Made by a program: the position numbers and the translations under genes
Assembly (NCBI GenBank): GCA_003972865.1
Contig: QOAX01000257.1
Coordinates: 1-30,968, forward strand
Length of the DNA stretch: 30,968 bases
Reading direction: 5' to 3'
Source: Verrucomicrobiota bacterium
Lineage (GTDB): Bacteria; Verrucomicrobiota; Verrucomicrobiia; Limisphaerales; UBA1096
Notes under the pieces: model-generated
The model's input: the letters and a program-made list of their open reading frames with translations, nothing else
Told to the model about the DNA's origin: nothing
Databases searched by the model: none
Shown here: positions 22,831 through 30,306 of the stretch, in pieces
Position numbering within the stretch: the stretch's first letter is position 1
How the letters are laid out: the number at the start of each line of letters is the position of its first letter

Positions 22831-22854
22831 GCTTGGCCAAGCGCTTGGCCAAGT
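22831..22854. repeat. Tandem palindrome doublet (two perfect units)
   Basis: CGCTTGGCCAAG occurs twice in direct succession (22831-22842 and 22843-22854, the second starting CGCTTGGCCAAG), giving two exact TTGGCCAA cores 12 bp apart. It lies 60 bp before the preferred start of the second PQQ gene, in the divergent gap. In the longer upstream frame it would read Leu-Ala-Lys-Arg-Leu-Ala-Lys. Confidence 0.85.
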
Positions 22855-22913
22855 TCCGCCTTGCCCCGATACGGTGGTTCGGCAACGCTGCCGGGCCGAT
22901 AATTCAGTTCGTC

Positions 22914-24158
22914 ATGTACAAACTCGCTTTTGTCTTTTTGTTGATCGGCTTAGCCAACGGCTTGGCTGCTGAGTCGAAATTTGCTCCCACGGATTGGCCG
23001 AACTGGCGCGGGCTCACCTCCGACGGCCAAGCGCTGCTCGTCGATGGGTTGCCGACGGAGTGGAGTGAGACGAAAAATGTGGTTTGGAAAACGCCGATCC
23101 CGGGCCGCGGCCACAGTACGCCGACGGTGGTGGGCGAGCGCATTTATCTCGCCACGGCGGATGAGGAGGAGATGTTCCAGACCGTGCTCTGCATCGACAA
23201 GGCCAACGGCAAGGTCGCTTGGCAAACGAAGGTGCACGAGGGGCAGTTCGCGATCGGGCTGAACAAGAACGCCTCGCACGCGGGCACGGCGGTGGTGCAC
23301 GACGGCGAGCGGTTGTTCGTGAACTTCGTGATCGGCAACCAGGCGTTCGCCACGGCGCTGGGCCTCGACGGCAAAGTTCTTTGGCAAAAACCGATCGGCA
23401 AATACAGGGTGCACCAGGGCTACGGCAGTTCGCCGATGGTGTATCGCGACATCGTCGTCGTGAAGGCCGACACGAAAATCGGCGGTGCCATTTGTGGGTT
23501 GGACAAAAAAACGGGCCGCGAAATCTGGAGGCAGGAGCGCCCGAAGATTCCGAACTACACCACGCCGGTCGTGGTTGAGGCGGCGGGCAGGCTGCAGATG
23601 GTCTTTTGCGGCTGCGAACGGGTCACGAGTCTCGACCCGCTCACCGGCAAAAAGTTGTGGGAGATGCCGGGCTCGACTCAGGAGTGTGTGTCGACACTGG
23701 TCACGGACGGCACGCACATCTTCATCAGCGGCGGCTGGCCGAAAAATCACACGGCGGCGATTGTGGCCGACGGCTCCGGCAAAATCGCCTGGCAAAACAC
23801 AGCCCGCGTTTATGTGCCGTCGATGCTGATACGCGACGGGTTTCTCTACGTGACGATGGACGCCGGTTTTGCGATCTGCTGGGATGCCAAAACCGGCAGG
23901 CCGCAATGGAAGGAACGTCTCGGGGGCGCATTCTTTACCTCACCGGTGATGGTCGGAAACCGCATTTACGGAACCAACCGCGCTGGCAAAACATTCGTCT
24001 TTGAGGCGAACCCGAAGGAGTTCAAGCCCATCGCCACCAACCAGCTTGGCGACGAGGTATACGCCTCGCCGGTCGTCAGCGGCAGCCGGCTGTACCTTCG
24101 CGTTGCCTTCAAGGACGACGAACGTCAGGAGGTCCTCTACGCCATTGGCAGCAAGTAA
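22914..24158 (+). CDS. Secreted PQQ-type beta-propeller protein (paralogue of the one at 4107-5417)
   Basis: 414 aa from the ATG at 22914, which gives a clean signal peptide (MYKLAFVFLLIGLANGLAAE). The frame is open back to an ATG at 22782, but those 44 residues cover the palindrome doublet and would bury the signal, so I reject that start. FAPTDWPNWRGLTSDGQ opens the mature protein and GLPTEWSETKNVVWKTPIPG parallels the first PQQ protein. Blade motifs: GKVAWQTKVHEG, GKVLWQKPIGKY, GREIWRQERPK, GKKLWEMPGS, GKIAWQNTAR, GRPQWKERLGG. A periplasmic propeller is inferred with unknown ligand. It is convergent with the SLC13-type gene, 31 bp apart, and a degenerate palindrome doublet fills that gap. 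Confidence 0.87.
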   Translation: MYKLAFVFLLIGLANGLAAESKFAPTDWPNWRGLTSDGQALLVDGLPTEWSETKNVVWKTPIPGRGHSTPTVVGERIYLATADEEEMFQTVLCIDKANGKVAWQTKVHEGQFAIGLNKNASHAGTAVVHDGERLFVNFVIGNQAFATALGLDGKVLWQKPIGKYRVHQGYGSSPMVYRDIVVVKADTKIGGAICGLDKKTGREIWRQERPKIPNYTTPVVVEAAGRLQMVFCGCERVTSLDPLTGKKLWEMPGSTQECVSTLVTDGTHIFISGGWPKNHTAAIVADGSGKIAWQNTARVYVPSMLIRDGFLYVTMDAGFAICWDAKTGRPQWKERLGGAFFTSPVMVGNRIYGTNRAGKTFVFEANPKEFKPIATNQLGDEVYASPVVSGSRLYLRVAFKDDERQEVLYAIGSK

Positions 24159-24163
24159 GCGTC

Positions 24164-24184
24164 CGCTTGACCAAGCGCTTGGCT
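24164..24184. repeat. Degenerate palindrome doublet between convergent stops
   Basis: CGCTTGACCAAG followed by CGCTTGGCT: two units exactly 12 bp apart, each with one or more mismatches. They occupy most of the 31-bp gap between the PQQ gene and the transporter gene. Confidence 0.55.
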
Positions 24185-24189
24185 TGCTC

Positions 24190-26037
24190 TCAGGACAGCG
24201 GCCAGAAGTGGAGGATCAGCGGTGTGCCGATGAGGACGATGACGATTTCCAGCGGCAGGCCGACCTTCCAGTAGTCCCAGAACCGGTAGCCGCCCGGCCC
24301 CAAAATCATGGCGTTGCACTGGTGGCCAATGGGGGTCAGGAACGCACACGACGCCCCCACCGCCACCGCCATCAAAAACGGGTCGGGCTGCAGGCCAAGC
24401 GTGCCGGAGATGCCAACGGCGATCGGGGCCATGATGAACGCCGTGGCGGCGTTGTTGATGATATCGGAGAGACACATGGTCACGATCATGACCAGGCTGA
24501 CCATCGACCACGGCATCGACCACGACGGCAGGGCGCCAGTCAGGCCCTTGATCGACTCGGCGATCAGCCCGGTGCAGTCGGTTGATTGGAACGCTTGGCT
24601 GACCGGAATCATCGCGCCGAGGAGAACGATGATTGGCCATTCCACCTCCCGGTAAATGTCCCGGAGCGGCAAAATCCCGCAAAGAATGTAAGCCAGTACG
24701 GCACCCAAAAACGCAATGGTCATCGGGAAGCCCGTCATACTCAAACCGATGGCGCCCGCAAAAATCGCCACGGACAAACCGATCCTCGAGAACGTGCCTA
24801 CGTTGAGTTCGCGCTCGGCGAGGGGCAGCAGATTGAGGTCGGCGATGGTGTCGTCCATCTCCGGGGTTTTGCCGTGCAGCAACAGGACGTCGCCGACGCG
24901 AAAAACCACCTCCTTGAGTTGCTTGCGGATGGGCTTGTTTTGACGCGCCACAGCCATGAGCGTCATCGTGTTGCCGCTGTGCCGCCGAAGGTGCGTCCGG
25001 GTGCGACCCAACAGCGGCGAACCGGCAGTTACGATGGCTTCGGTGAAGCCGGTGTTCTCCCCCTTCAGGCTGTCGATGCGATGTCGCATCTCCTTGGACA
25101 GATGCAGGCCGTGTTCCTCGATCAATCCCTGCAACTCCACCGGGTCGGCCTTGACCACGTACCGGCAGCCTTCCTGAATGATGCCGTCCGGGTTGGGTGG
25201 CAGAACCTTGTCGTCCTTTCGGATGAACCCGAAGATGGCCATTTTTTCGCCGACGAGTTCTTCCACCTCGGTCACCGTTTTGCCGACCCATTTGCAGTCA
25301 GCCGGGGTGCTGATCTCGGTGATGTAGTCGTTGATTTGGAACAGCGATTCCATGCCCGGTTTCTTGTGCGACTTGCCGGGGATCAGCCGCCAACCAATCA
25401 GCACAATAAACAGCAGCCCGGCAACTGCCACCAAGCCCCCGACCGAAAAAAAATCAAATAAACCAAAAGCGGATTCCTGGATGAAATCTTCCGGCAGCTT
25501 CCTAGTGAGCTCCACCCGCAGGTTGGCGATGATGATGTTCGGCGGCGTGCCGATCATCGTCATCATGCCGCCGAGGATGCTGGCAAACGCCATGGGCAAC
25601 AGCAGGATGGTGGGCGAGCGCTGCCGATCAACCGCAGTCTTCAGAGCGACCGGCAGCATGAGCGCGAGTGCCCCCACGTTATTCATGAAGGCGGACAACA
25701 CCATGACCACCAGCGAGAGACTCAAGATGTGCGGGATCTGGTTTTTTGTGAACGGCATCACACTGCGCGAGATTTGATCCACCACGCCGGAGTTACGCAG
25801 CGCCCGGCTGATGATCAGCACCGCTGCCACGGTCACCACCGCCGGATGCCCGAACCCCTCCAGCACCCGCTTGGGATCCTTGACCAGTTCGGACGTTTCA
25901 CCCCCAAGGATCGCGTCCAGCGCCACCAGCGCCACCAGCGCGATGACTGCCACGATGTCGTACCGCCACTTGTTCCACGCAAACAGGGCGAACATCACGA
26001 GTATCAATCCAGTAATGGCAATCTGATCGGGATTCAT
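24190..26037 (-). CDS. SLC13/DASS-type permease with two internal TrkA-C (RCK-C) domains
   Basis: 615 aa from the ATG at 26037 (MNPDQIAITGLILVMFALFA); an ATG at 26088 would add 17 residues of poor membrane character. The N-terminal membrane half includes LSAFMNNVGALALMLPVALK and GGMMTMIGTPPNIIIANLRV, the SNNVGA/GTPPN-like signatures of the divalent anion:Na+ symporter family. A central cytosolic region of about 190 residues holds two TrkA-C-like units (GKTVTEVEELVGEKMAIFGF ... GCRYVVKADP and GRTRTHLRRHSGNTMTLMAV ... GDVLLLHG). The C-terminal membrane half has IVLLGAMIPVSQAF, SDIINNAATAFIMAPIAVGI and LTPIGHQCNAMILGPGGYRF. Transport of sulfate or a dicarboxylate in the inner membrane is likely but the substrate cannot be read. 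No exact palindrome lies within it. Confidence 0.88.
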   Translation of the reverse strand: MNPDQIAITGLILVMFALFAWNKWRYDIVAVIALVALVALDAILGGETSELVKDPKRVLEGFGHPAVVTVAAVLIISRALRNSGVVDQISRSVMPFTKNQIPHILSLSLVVMVLSAFMNNVGALALMLPVALKTAVDRQRSPTILLLPMAFASILGGMMTMIGTPPNIIIANLRVELTRKLPEDFIQESAFGLFDFFSVGGLVAVAGLLFIVLIGWRLIPGKSHKKPGMESLFQINDYITEISTPADCKWVGKTVTEVEELVGEKMAIFGFIRKDDKVLPPNPDGIIQEGCRYVVKADPVELQGLIEEHGLHLSKEMRHRIDSLKGENTGFTEAIVTAGSPLLGRTRTHLRRHSGNTMTLMAVARQNKPIRKQLKEVVFRVGDVLLLHGKTPEMDDTIADLNLLPLAERELNVGTFSRIGLSVAIFAGAIGLSMTGFPMTIAFLGAVLAYILCGILPLRDIYREVEWPIIVLLGAMIPVSQAFQSTDCTGLIAESIKGLTGALPSWSMPWSMVSLVMIVTMCLSDIINNAATAFIMAPIAVGISGTLGLQPDPFLMAVAVGASCAFLTPIGHQCNAMILGPGGYRFWDYWKVGLPLEIVIVLIGTPLILHFWPLS

Positions 26038-26112
26038 GAAATAATTAGTCCAACGTCCGCCGAACATTAACAGGCCGGCCAGCCGCATTAAACGGAATTC
26101 CGCCCCGGCAGT

Positions 26113-26126
26113 CGCTTGGCCAAGCG
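26113..26126. repeat. Perfect 14-bp palindrome in divergent region
   Basis: CGCTTGGCCAAGCG lies in the 151-bp gap between the transporter and the RodZ-like gene. Nothing else notable is seen in this gap. Confidence 0.85.
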
Positions 26127-26188
26127 CCCGCGAAAACCGGACTTTGGGGATTGTCTGGGGGAGTGTTTCCCGCTAGAAAACGGGCAGG

Positions 26189-26740
26189 ATGCCATCTGTT
26201 GGAGACCAGTTGAGGACCACCCGAGAGGAGCAGGGCAAGTCGCTCGAGGACATTGGCGGCGAACTAAAAATCCGCGCCGACCATGTGCTGGCCCTTGAAG
26301 AAGGGAATTTTGACAAGTTCGACGCCCCGGTGTTCGTGCGCGGGTTCATCCGTTCCTACTGCCGGGTTCTCAAGATCGACTCGGCACCGGTGGTCGTCCA
26401 GCTCAACCAGGAACTCGGCGGCACGGAAGCCCTTGCCAGCGACCCCGCCCTGTCCCCGGGCAAAAAAGGATTCGTCGATCAACTCACCCTTTTCCTGACA
26501 CGCGTCAACTGGAGCGTCTGGCTGCCGTTGCTCGTGCTGATCCTGATCGCCTCAATCGTCTGGGCGGTTGTCAGTGCCCAGGAGACCAAGCGCAAACAAC
26601 TCGAGAGCGGCAGTTGGATAGAGAATCTGCCGGCAGCTGAGTATCAGCCATCGCGCGGGATACTCGAGCTGAAAATTGATGACCTGCCGCCCGCCCCGGT
26701 CAAGCCGTCCGCCACCAACGCCCCGAGCGCGACCCCGTAA
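26189..26740 (+). CDS. RodZ-like protein: N-terminal HTH and single membrane segment
   Basis: 183 aa. Residues 1-72 form the HTH_25-type helix-turn-helix of RodZ/YmfM proteins: VGDQLRTTREEQGKSLEDIG, ELKIRADHVLALEEGNFDKF, then VFVRGFIRSYCRVLKID. A single hydrophobic segment at about 108-129 (NWSVWLPLLVLILIASIVWA) and a short Pro-rich tail follow. RodZ couples the MreB cytoskeleton to the cell-wall machine through the HTH. This copy lacks the large periplasmic beta-domain of E. coli RodZ, so it may be a minimal homologue or a different HTH membrane protein. The stop overlaps the next gene's start as TAATG, implying translational coupling. The Shine-Dalgarno is weak. Confidence 0.8.
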   Translation: MPSVGDQLRTTREEQGKSLEDIGGELKIRADHVLALEEGNFDKFDAPVFVRGFIRSYCRVLKIDSAPVVVQLNQELGGTEALASDPALSPGKKGFVDQLTLFLTRVNWSVWLPLLVLILIASIVWAVVSAQETKRKQLESGSWIENLPAAEYQPSRGILELKIDDLPPAPVKPSATNAPSATP

Positions 26741-29700
26741 TGCGACGGCGCAGCCAACCGACCCGGCGCACGCTGGCGGTGGCAATCTTGCTCGCCGGCC
26801 TGCTTCCTTCCATTGACGCCCTGGCCCGGGCTGACGACCACACGGTCGATTTTAGCCGGGACATCCGCCCGATCCTCTCCGACAACTGTTACCAGTGTCA
26901 CGGGCCAGACGCCAACCAGCGCAAGGCCGGTCTGCGGCTCGACACCGCGGCGGGCGCGTTCCGCAACGAGGACAGCGTGCGCCCATTCGTTGCTGGCAAG
27001 CCGGGCGAGAGCGAAGTTCACCGGCGCATCACCACCGATGATCCGGACGACCACATGCCACCGCCCGACTCGGGGCGTGCGCTCGACGACGGCGAAAAGG
27101 AGTTGATCCGACGCTGGATCGAGCAGGGCGCCAAGTGGCAGAACCACTGGGCGTTCATCCCGCCCAAGCGCCCCGCCCTGCCCCGCGACCAGGCGGTTGG
27201 CCAGGCACAGCCGGGCAACGCGATCGACCACTTCATCCTAGCCAAGCTCCACTCCGGGCAACTCGCGCCGTCGCCGGTCGCGACCAAGCGCACGTTGATC
27301 CGACGCGCGACGCTCGACCTCACCGGACTGCCGCCCACGCTGGCCGAGGTCGAAGCCTTCGTCGCCGACAAGTCGCCGCACGCTTACGGGCGCCTGGTCG
27401 ATCAGCTCCTCGCGTCGCCGCGTTACGGCGAGCACATGGCGCAGGAATGGCTCGACGCCGCGCGCTACGCCGACACCAACGGCTTCCAGGCCGACCGCAC
27501 CCGCAACCAGTGGCACTGGCGCGACTGGGTCATCGATGCGCTGAACCGCAACATGCCGTTTGACCAGTTCACCATCGAGCAGCTCGCCGGCGACCTGCTG
27601 CCGGAGCCGTCGCTTGATCAACTCATCGCCACCGGCTTCAACCGCAACCACATGCTCAACGGCGAGGGCGGCGCGATCGCCGCCGAGACACAGGTCGAGT
27701 ACGTCGTCGACCGCGTCGAGACGACCGGCACCGTCTGGCTCGGGCTCACCGTCGGCTGCGCGCGCTGCCACGACCACAAGTACGATCCGATTTCGCAGAA
27801 CGAGTTCTACCAGTTGTACGCCTTCTTCAACGCCCTGCCGGAACGCGGCGGCGGCGACATGGAGCCCACCATCAAGGTGCCCACGCCGGAACAGGCGGCC
27901 AAACTCAAGCAACTCGAGACCACGCTGGCCGGCCACCAAGCCGTGCTCGCTCAGTCCTTGGCCAGGTTCGACGCCGAGCGCGAAGAATGGGAGGTGCCGC
28001 TGCGGAGGGAGATCGGGCAAACCGGCCGGCTCGATGGCTGGCGTCGGCTCAAGCCGGATTCCGCCGAGTCGTCCAACGGCACCGAGTTGAAGATACAGGC
28101 CGACGACTCGGTGCTGGCCGCCGGCAACCTGCCGGACAATGACACTTACGAACTCACCTTCAGCACCACCCTCGAAAACATCACCGGCTTCCGGCTCGAG
28201 ACGCTCACCGACCCGAGCCTGAAAAGCGGCGGCCCCGGACGCGACGGCGACTTCGTGCTGACCGGCTTTGAGTTGCAGCCCGGTGTTGACGAACTCGACC
28301 TCGGCAGTCTCGAGCAACGCTTCGACAGCGGCGTGATGAAAAAGGGTGCCAAGCAGATCGACATCGACATCACCGGCCAGCGGCTGCTCGTTCTCGACGT
28401 TAGCGACACCGGCAATGGCATCTCCTCCGACTGGGCCAACTGGGGCGAACCGATTCTAGAAGGCCCCGACGGCACCCTCAAGTTGACAGACCTCGACTGG
28501 CACTCCGCGACGACCGACTACCGCGAAGTCCTCAAGGGCCGCAACGCGAAGGGTGAGCCGCAGCGCATCGACGGCCGACTGCTCAAGTGGGGCATCGGCA
28601 CCCACGCCAAATCGCGCGTCGTCTTCCTGCTGCCGGAGGGCTACACCCGATTCAAGGCCACCGTCGGGCCGGACACCGGCGCCCTTGAGGAGGTGCCCAA
28701 CGCGCAGACGTCGATACGGTTTTTTGTGCGCGTTAGCACCAGGGGCCAACCGGGGAAACTCAAGTCGCTTCCGTTCGCCAGCGCCGTTGCGGAGTTCAAT
28801 CAGGACGGCCTGCCGGTGGCCGGCGCGATCGACGACGATCCCAAGTCCGGCTGGGGTATTTGGAAAAACGACTTCGATTACAACCAGCCTAGCAAGGCCG
28901 TTTTTCGCTTGAAAGAAGCCTGGCCGGCCGGCAAGGGCACGCGTTTCACGTTGCGGCTCCGGCATCAGCACGACGCAAAGAAGCATCTACTCGGACACTT
29001 CCGCGTCTCCGTCACCGCCGCTCCCAAGCCGTCAATTGAGATGCGCGACAGCTTGCCGCAGGAAATCACCCAGATTCTCCACACGCCCCCGGCCAAGCGC
29101 CTGGCCAAGGAGCGCGACGCGCTCGCCCGGCATCATCGTTCGCTCATGCCGGACTTCATCGCGGCCAAGCGCGGCGGGGAAACCACCCGCGCGGCGATCA
29201 AAAAACTCAACGACTCGCTCGGCAGCACCATGGTCATGCGCGACATGGACAAGCCGCGTGACACCTTCCTGCTCGTCCGGGGCGTGTACAACAAGCCGGA
29301 CAAAAGCCAGTCCATCCAGCCAGGCGTCCCGGCCAGCCTCCCCGGCTTGGCCAAGCGCCGCGCCAACCGGCTCGACCTCGCGCAGTGGCTGACCGATCCC
29401 GATCACCCGCTCACCGCCCGCGTCACCGTGAACCGTTACTGGCAACATTTCTTCGGGATCGGCCTCGTCAAGACCACCGAGGATTTCGGCGTACAGGGCG
29501 AACGGCCGGAGCACCTCGGGCTGCTCGACTGGCTCGCGACCGAGTTCGTGCAATCCGGCTGGAACGTGAAGCACCTGCACCGCCTCATCGTCACCAGCGC
29601 GGCGTACAGGCAGTCCTCTGCGGTGACGCCGGAGTTGCTCGAGCGCGACCCGCAAAACCGCCTCATCGCACGAGGCCCGCGCCATCGCATGACCGCGCAG

Positions 29701-30297
29701 GCCATCCGCGACCAGGCGTTGGCGATCAGCGGAAGGCTCTGGGATCGAATGGGCGGCCCGCCGGTGAAGCCATACCAGCCGCCCGGCGTGTGGTCGGATT
29801 TCAGCTACGGAAAAATCGTTTACAAGCGCGACGGCGGCGAGTCGCTCTACCGGCGCAGCCTCTATACCTTTTGGCGGCGCTCGGTGAAACCGGCGATGTT
29901 CTTCGACAACCCGGCGCGGCGCGTCTGCACCGTGCGCCCCAGCCGCACCAACACGCCGATGCACGCGCTCAACCTGCTCAACGACACCACCTACGTCGAG
30001 GCCGCCCGCTGTTTCGCCGAGCAACTTTTGCAGCAACCGGGGAGTGACGCCGACCGGCTTGGCCAGGCGTTGGCGATGGCCACCGGCCGACCGGCCAGGC
30101 AGACTGAAATCGACCTCTTGGCCAAGCGCCTGGCCAAGCTGCAGGCACATTACGCCGGCAATCCCGAGTCGGTGAAGGAGTTGCTCTCCATTGGCGAGGC
30201 CAAGCCGGACCCGGCGCTCGACGGCGCGCAGGTTGCCGCCCTCACCGGCATCACCAGCCTCATCCTCAACCTCGACGAGGTCATCACCAAGGAATAG
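26740..30297 (+). CDS. PSCyt1-PSCyt2-PSD1 protein with NPCBM-like insertion
   Basis: 1185 aa. A signal peptide (about 1-31, LAVAILLAGLLPSIDALARA) precedes a planctomycete-type cytochrome c domain (PSCyt1, about 36-110) with heme motif C50YQCH54. PSCyt2/DUF1549 follows at about 155-365 (LIRRATLDLTGLPPTLAEVE, WLDAARYADTNGFQ, GCARCHDHKYDPISQNEFYQ). The middle, about 430-760, includes FRLETLTDPSLKSGGPGRDG and an NPCBM-like beta-sandwich at about 580-665 (LTDLDWHSATTDYREVL ... GIGTHAKSRVVFLL). PSD1/DUF1553 lies at about 875-1120 (DLAQWLTDPDHPLTARVTVN, RYWQHFFGIGLVKTTEDFG, TVRPSRTNTPMHALNLLND). Such proteins are numerous in PVC bacteria and are thought to be exported, with possible roles in polysaccharide use. 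Translation is coupled to the RodZ-like gene. The usual DUF1501 partner is not present downstream. Confidence 0.92.
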   Translation: MRRRSQPTRRTLAVAILLAGLLPSIDALARADDHTVDFSRDIRPILSDNCYQCHGPDANQRKAGLRLDTAAGAFRNEDSVRPFVAGKPGESEVHRRITTDDPDDHMPPPDSGRALDDGEKELIRRWIEQGAKWQNHWAFIPPKRPALPRDQAVGQAQPGNAIDHFILAKLHSGQLAPSPVATKRTLIRRATLDLTGLPPTLAEVEAFVADKSPHAYGRLVDQLLASPRYGEHMAQEWLDAARYADTNGFQADRTRNQWHWRDWVIDALNRNMPFDQFTIEQLAGDLLPEPSLDQLIATGFNRNHMLNGEGGAIAAETQVEYVVDRVETTGTVWLGLTVGCARCHDHKYDPISQNEFYQLYAFFNALPERGGGDMEPTIKVPTPEQAAKLKQLETTLAGHQAVLAQSLARFDAEREEWEVPLRREIGQTGRLDGWRRLKPDSAESSNGTELKIQADDSVLAAGNLPDNDTYELTFSTTLENITGFRLETLTDPSLKSGGPGRDGDFVLTGFELQPGVDELDLGSLEQRFDSGVMKKGAKQIDIDITGQRLLVLDVSDTGNGISSDWANWGEPILEGPDGTLKLTDLDWHSATTDYREVLKGRNAKGEPQRIDGRLLKWGIGTHAKSRVVFLLPEGYTRFKATVGPDTGALEEVPNAQTSIRFFVRVSTRGQPGKLKSLPFASAVAEFNQDGLPVAGAIDDDPKSGWGIWKNDFDYNQPSKAVFRLKEAWPAGKGTRFTLRLRHQHDAKKHLLGHFRVSVTAAPKPSIEMRDSLPQEITQILHTPPAKRLAKERDALARHHRSLMPDFIAAKRGGETTRAAIKKLNDSLGSTMVMRDMDKPRDTFLLVRGVYNKPDKSQSIQPGVPASLPGLAKRRANRLDLAQWLTDPDHPLTARVTVNRYWQHFFGIGLVKTTEDFGVQGERPEHLGLLDWLATEFVQSGWNVKHLHRLIVTSAAYRQSSAVTPELLERDPQNRLIARGPRHRMTAQAIRDQALAISGRLWDRMGGPPVKPYQPPGVWSDFSYGKIVYKRDGGESLYRRSLYTFWRRSVKPAMFFDNPARRVCTVRPSRTNTPMHALNLLNDTTYVEAARCFAEQLLQQPGSDADRLGQALAMATGRPARQTEIDLLAKRLAKLQAHYAGNPESVKELLSIGEAKPDPALDGAQVAALTGITSLILNLDEVITKE
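29345..29356. repeat. Perfect 12-bp palindrome inside the PSD1 gene
   Basis: GCTTGGCCAAGC followed by GC, read Leu-Ala-Lys-Arg at the boundary before the DUF1553 domain. A nearby doublet with weaker match lies at 29091-29108 (GGCC centres 12 bp apart). Confidence 0.8.
30117..30139. repeat. In-frame palindrome doublet inside the PSD1 gene
   Basis: CTTGGCCAAGCGC followed by CTGGCCAAGC: GGCC centres at 30120 and 30132, exactly 12 bp apart, read Leu-Ala-Lys-Arg-Leu-Ala-Lys. Confidence 0.75.
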
Positions 30298-30306
30298 CGG
30301 CCGCGC

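Noticed and set aside
22782..22913. 44-residue N-terminal extension of the second PQQ protein
   Set aside because: It would place a normal signal peptide internally and is largely built from the palindrome doublet.
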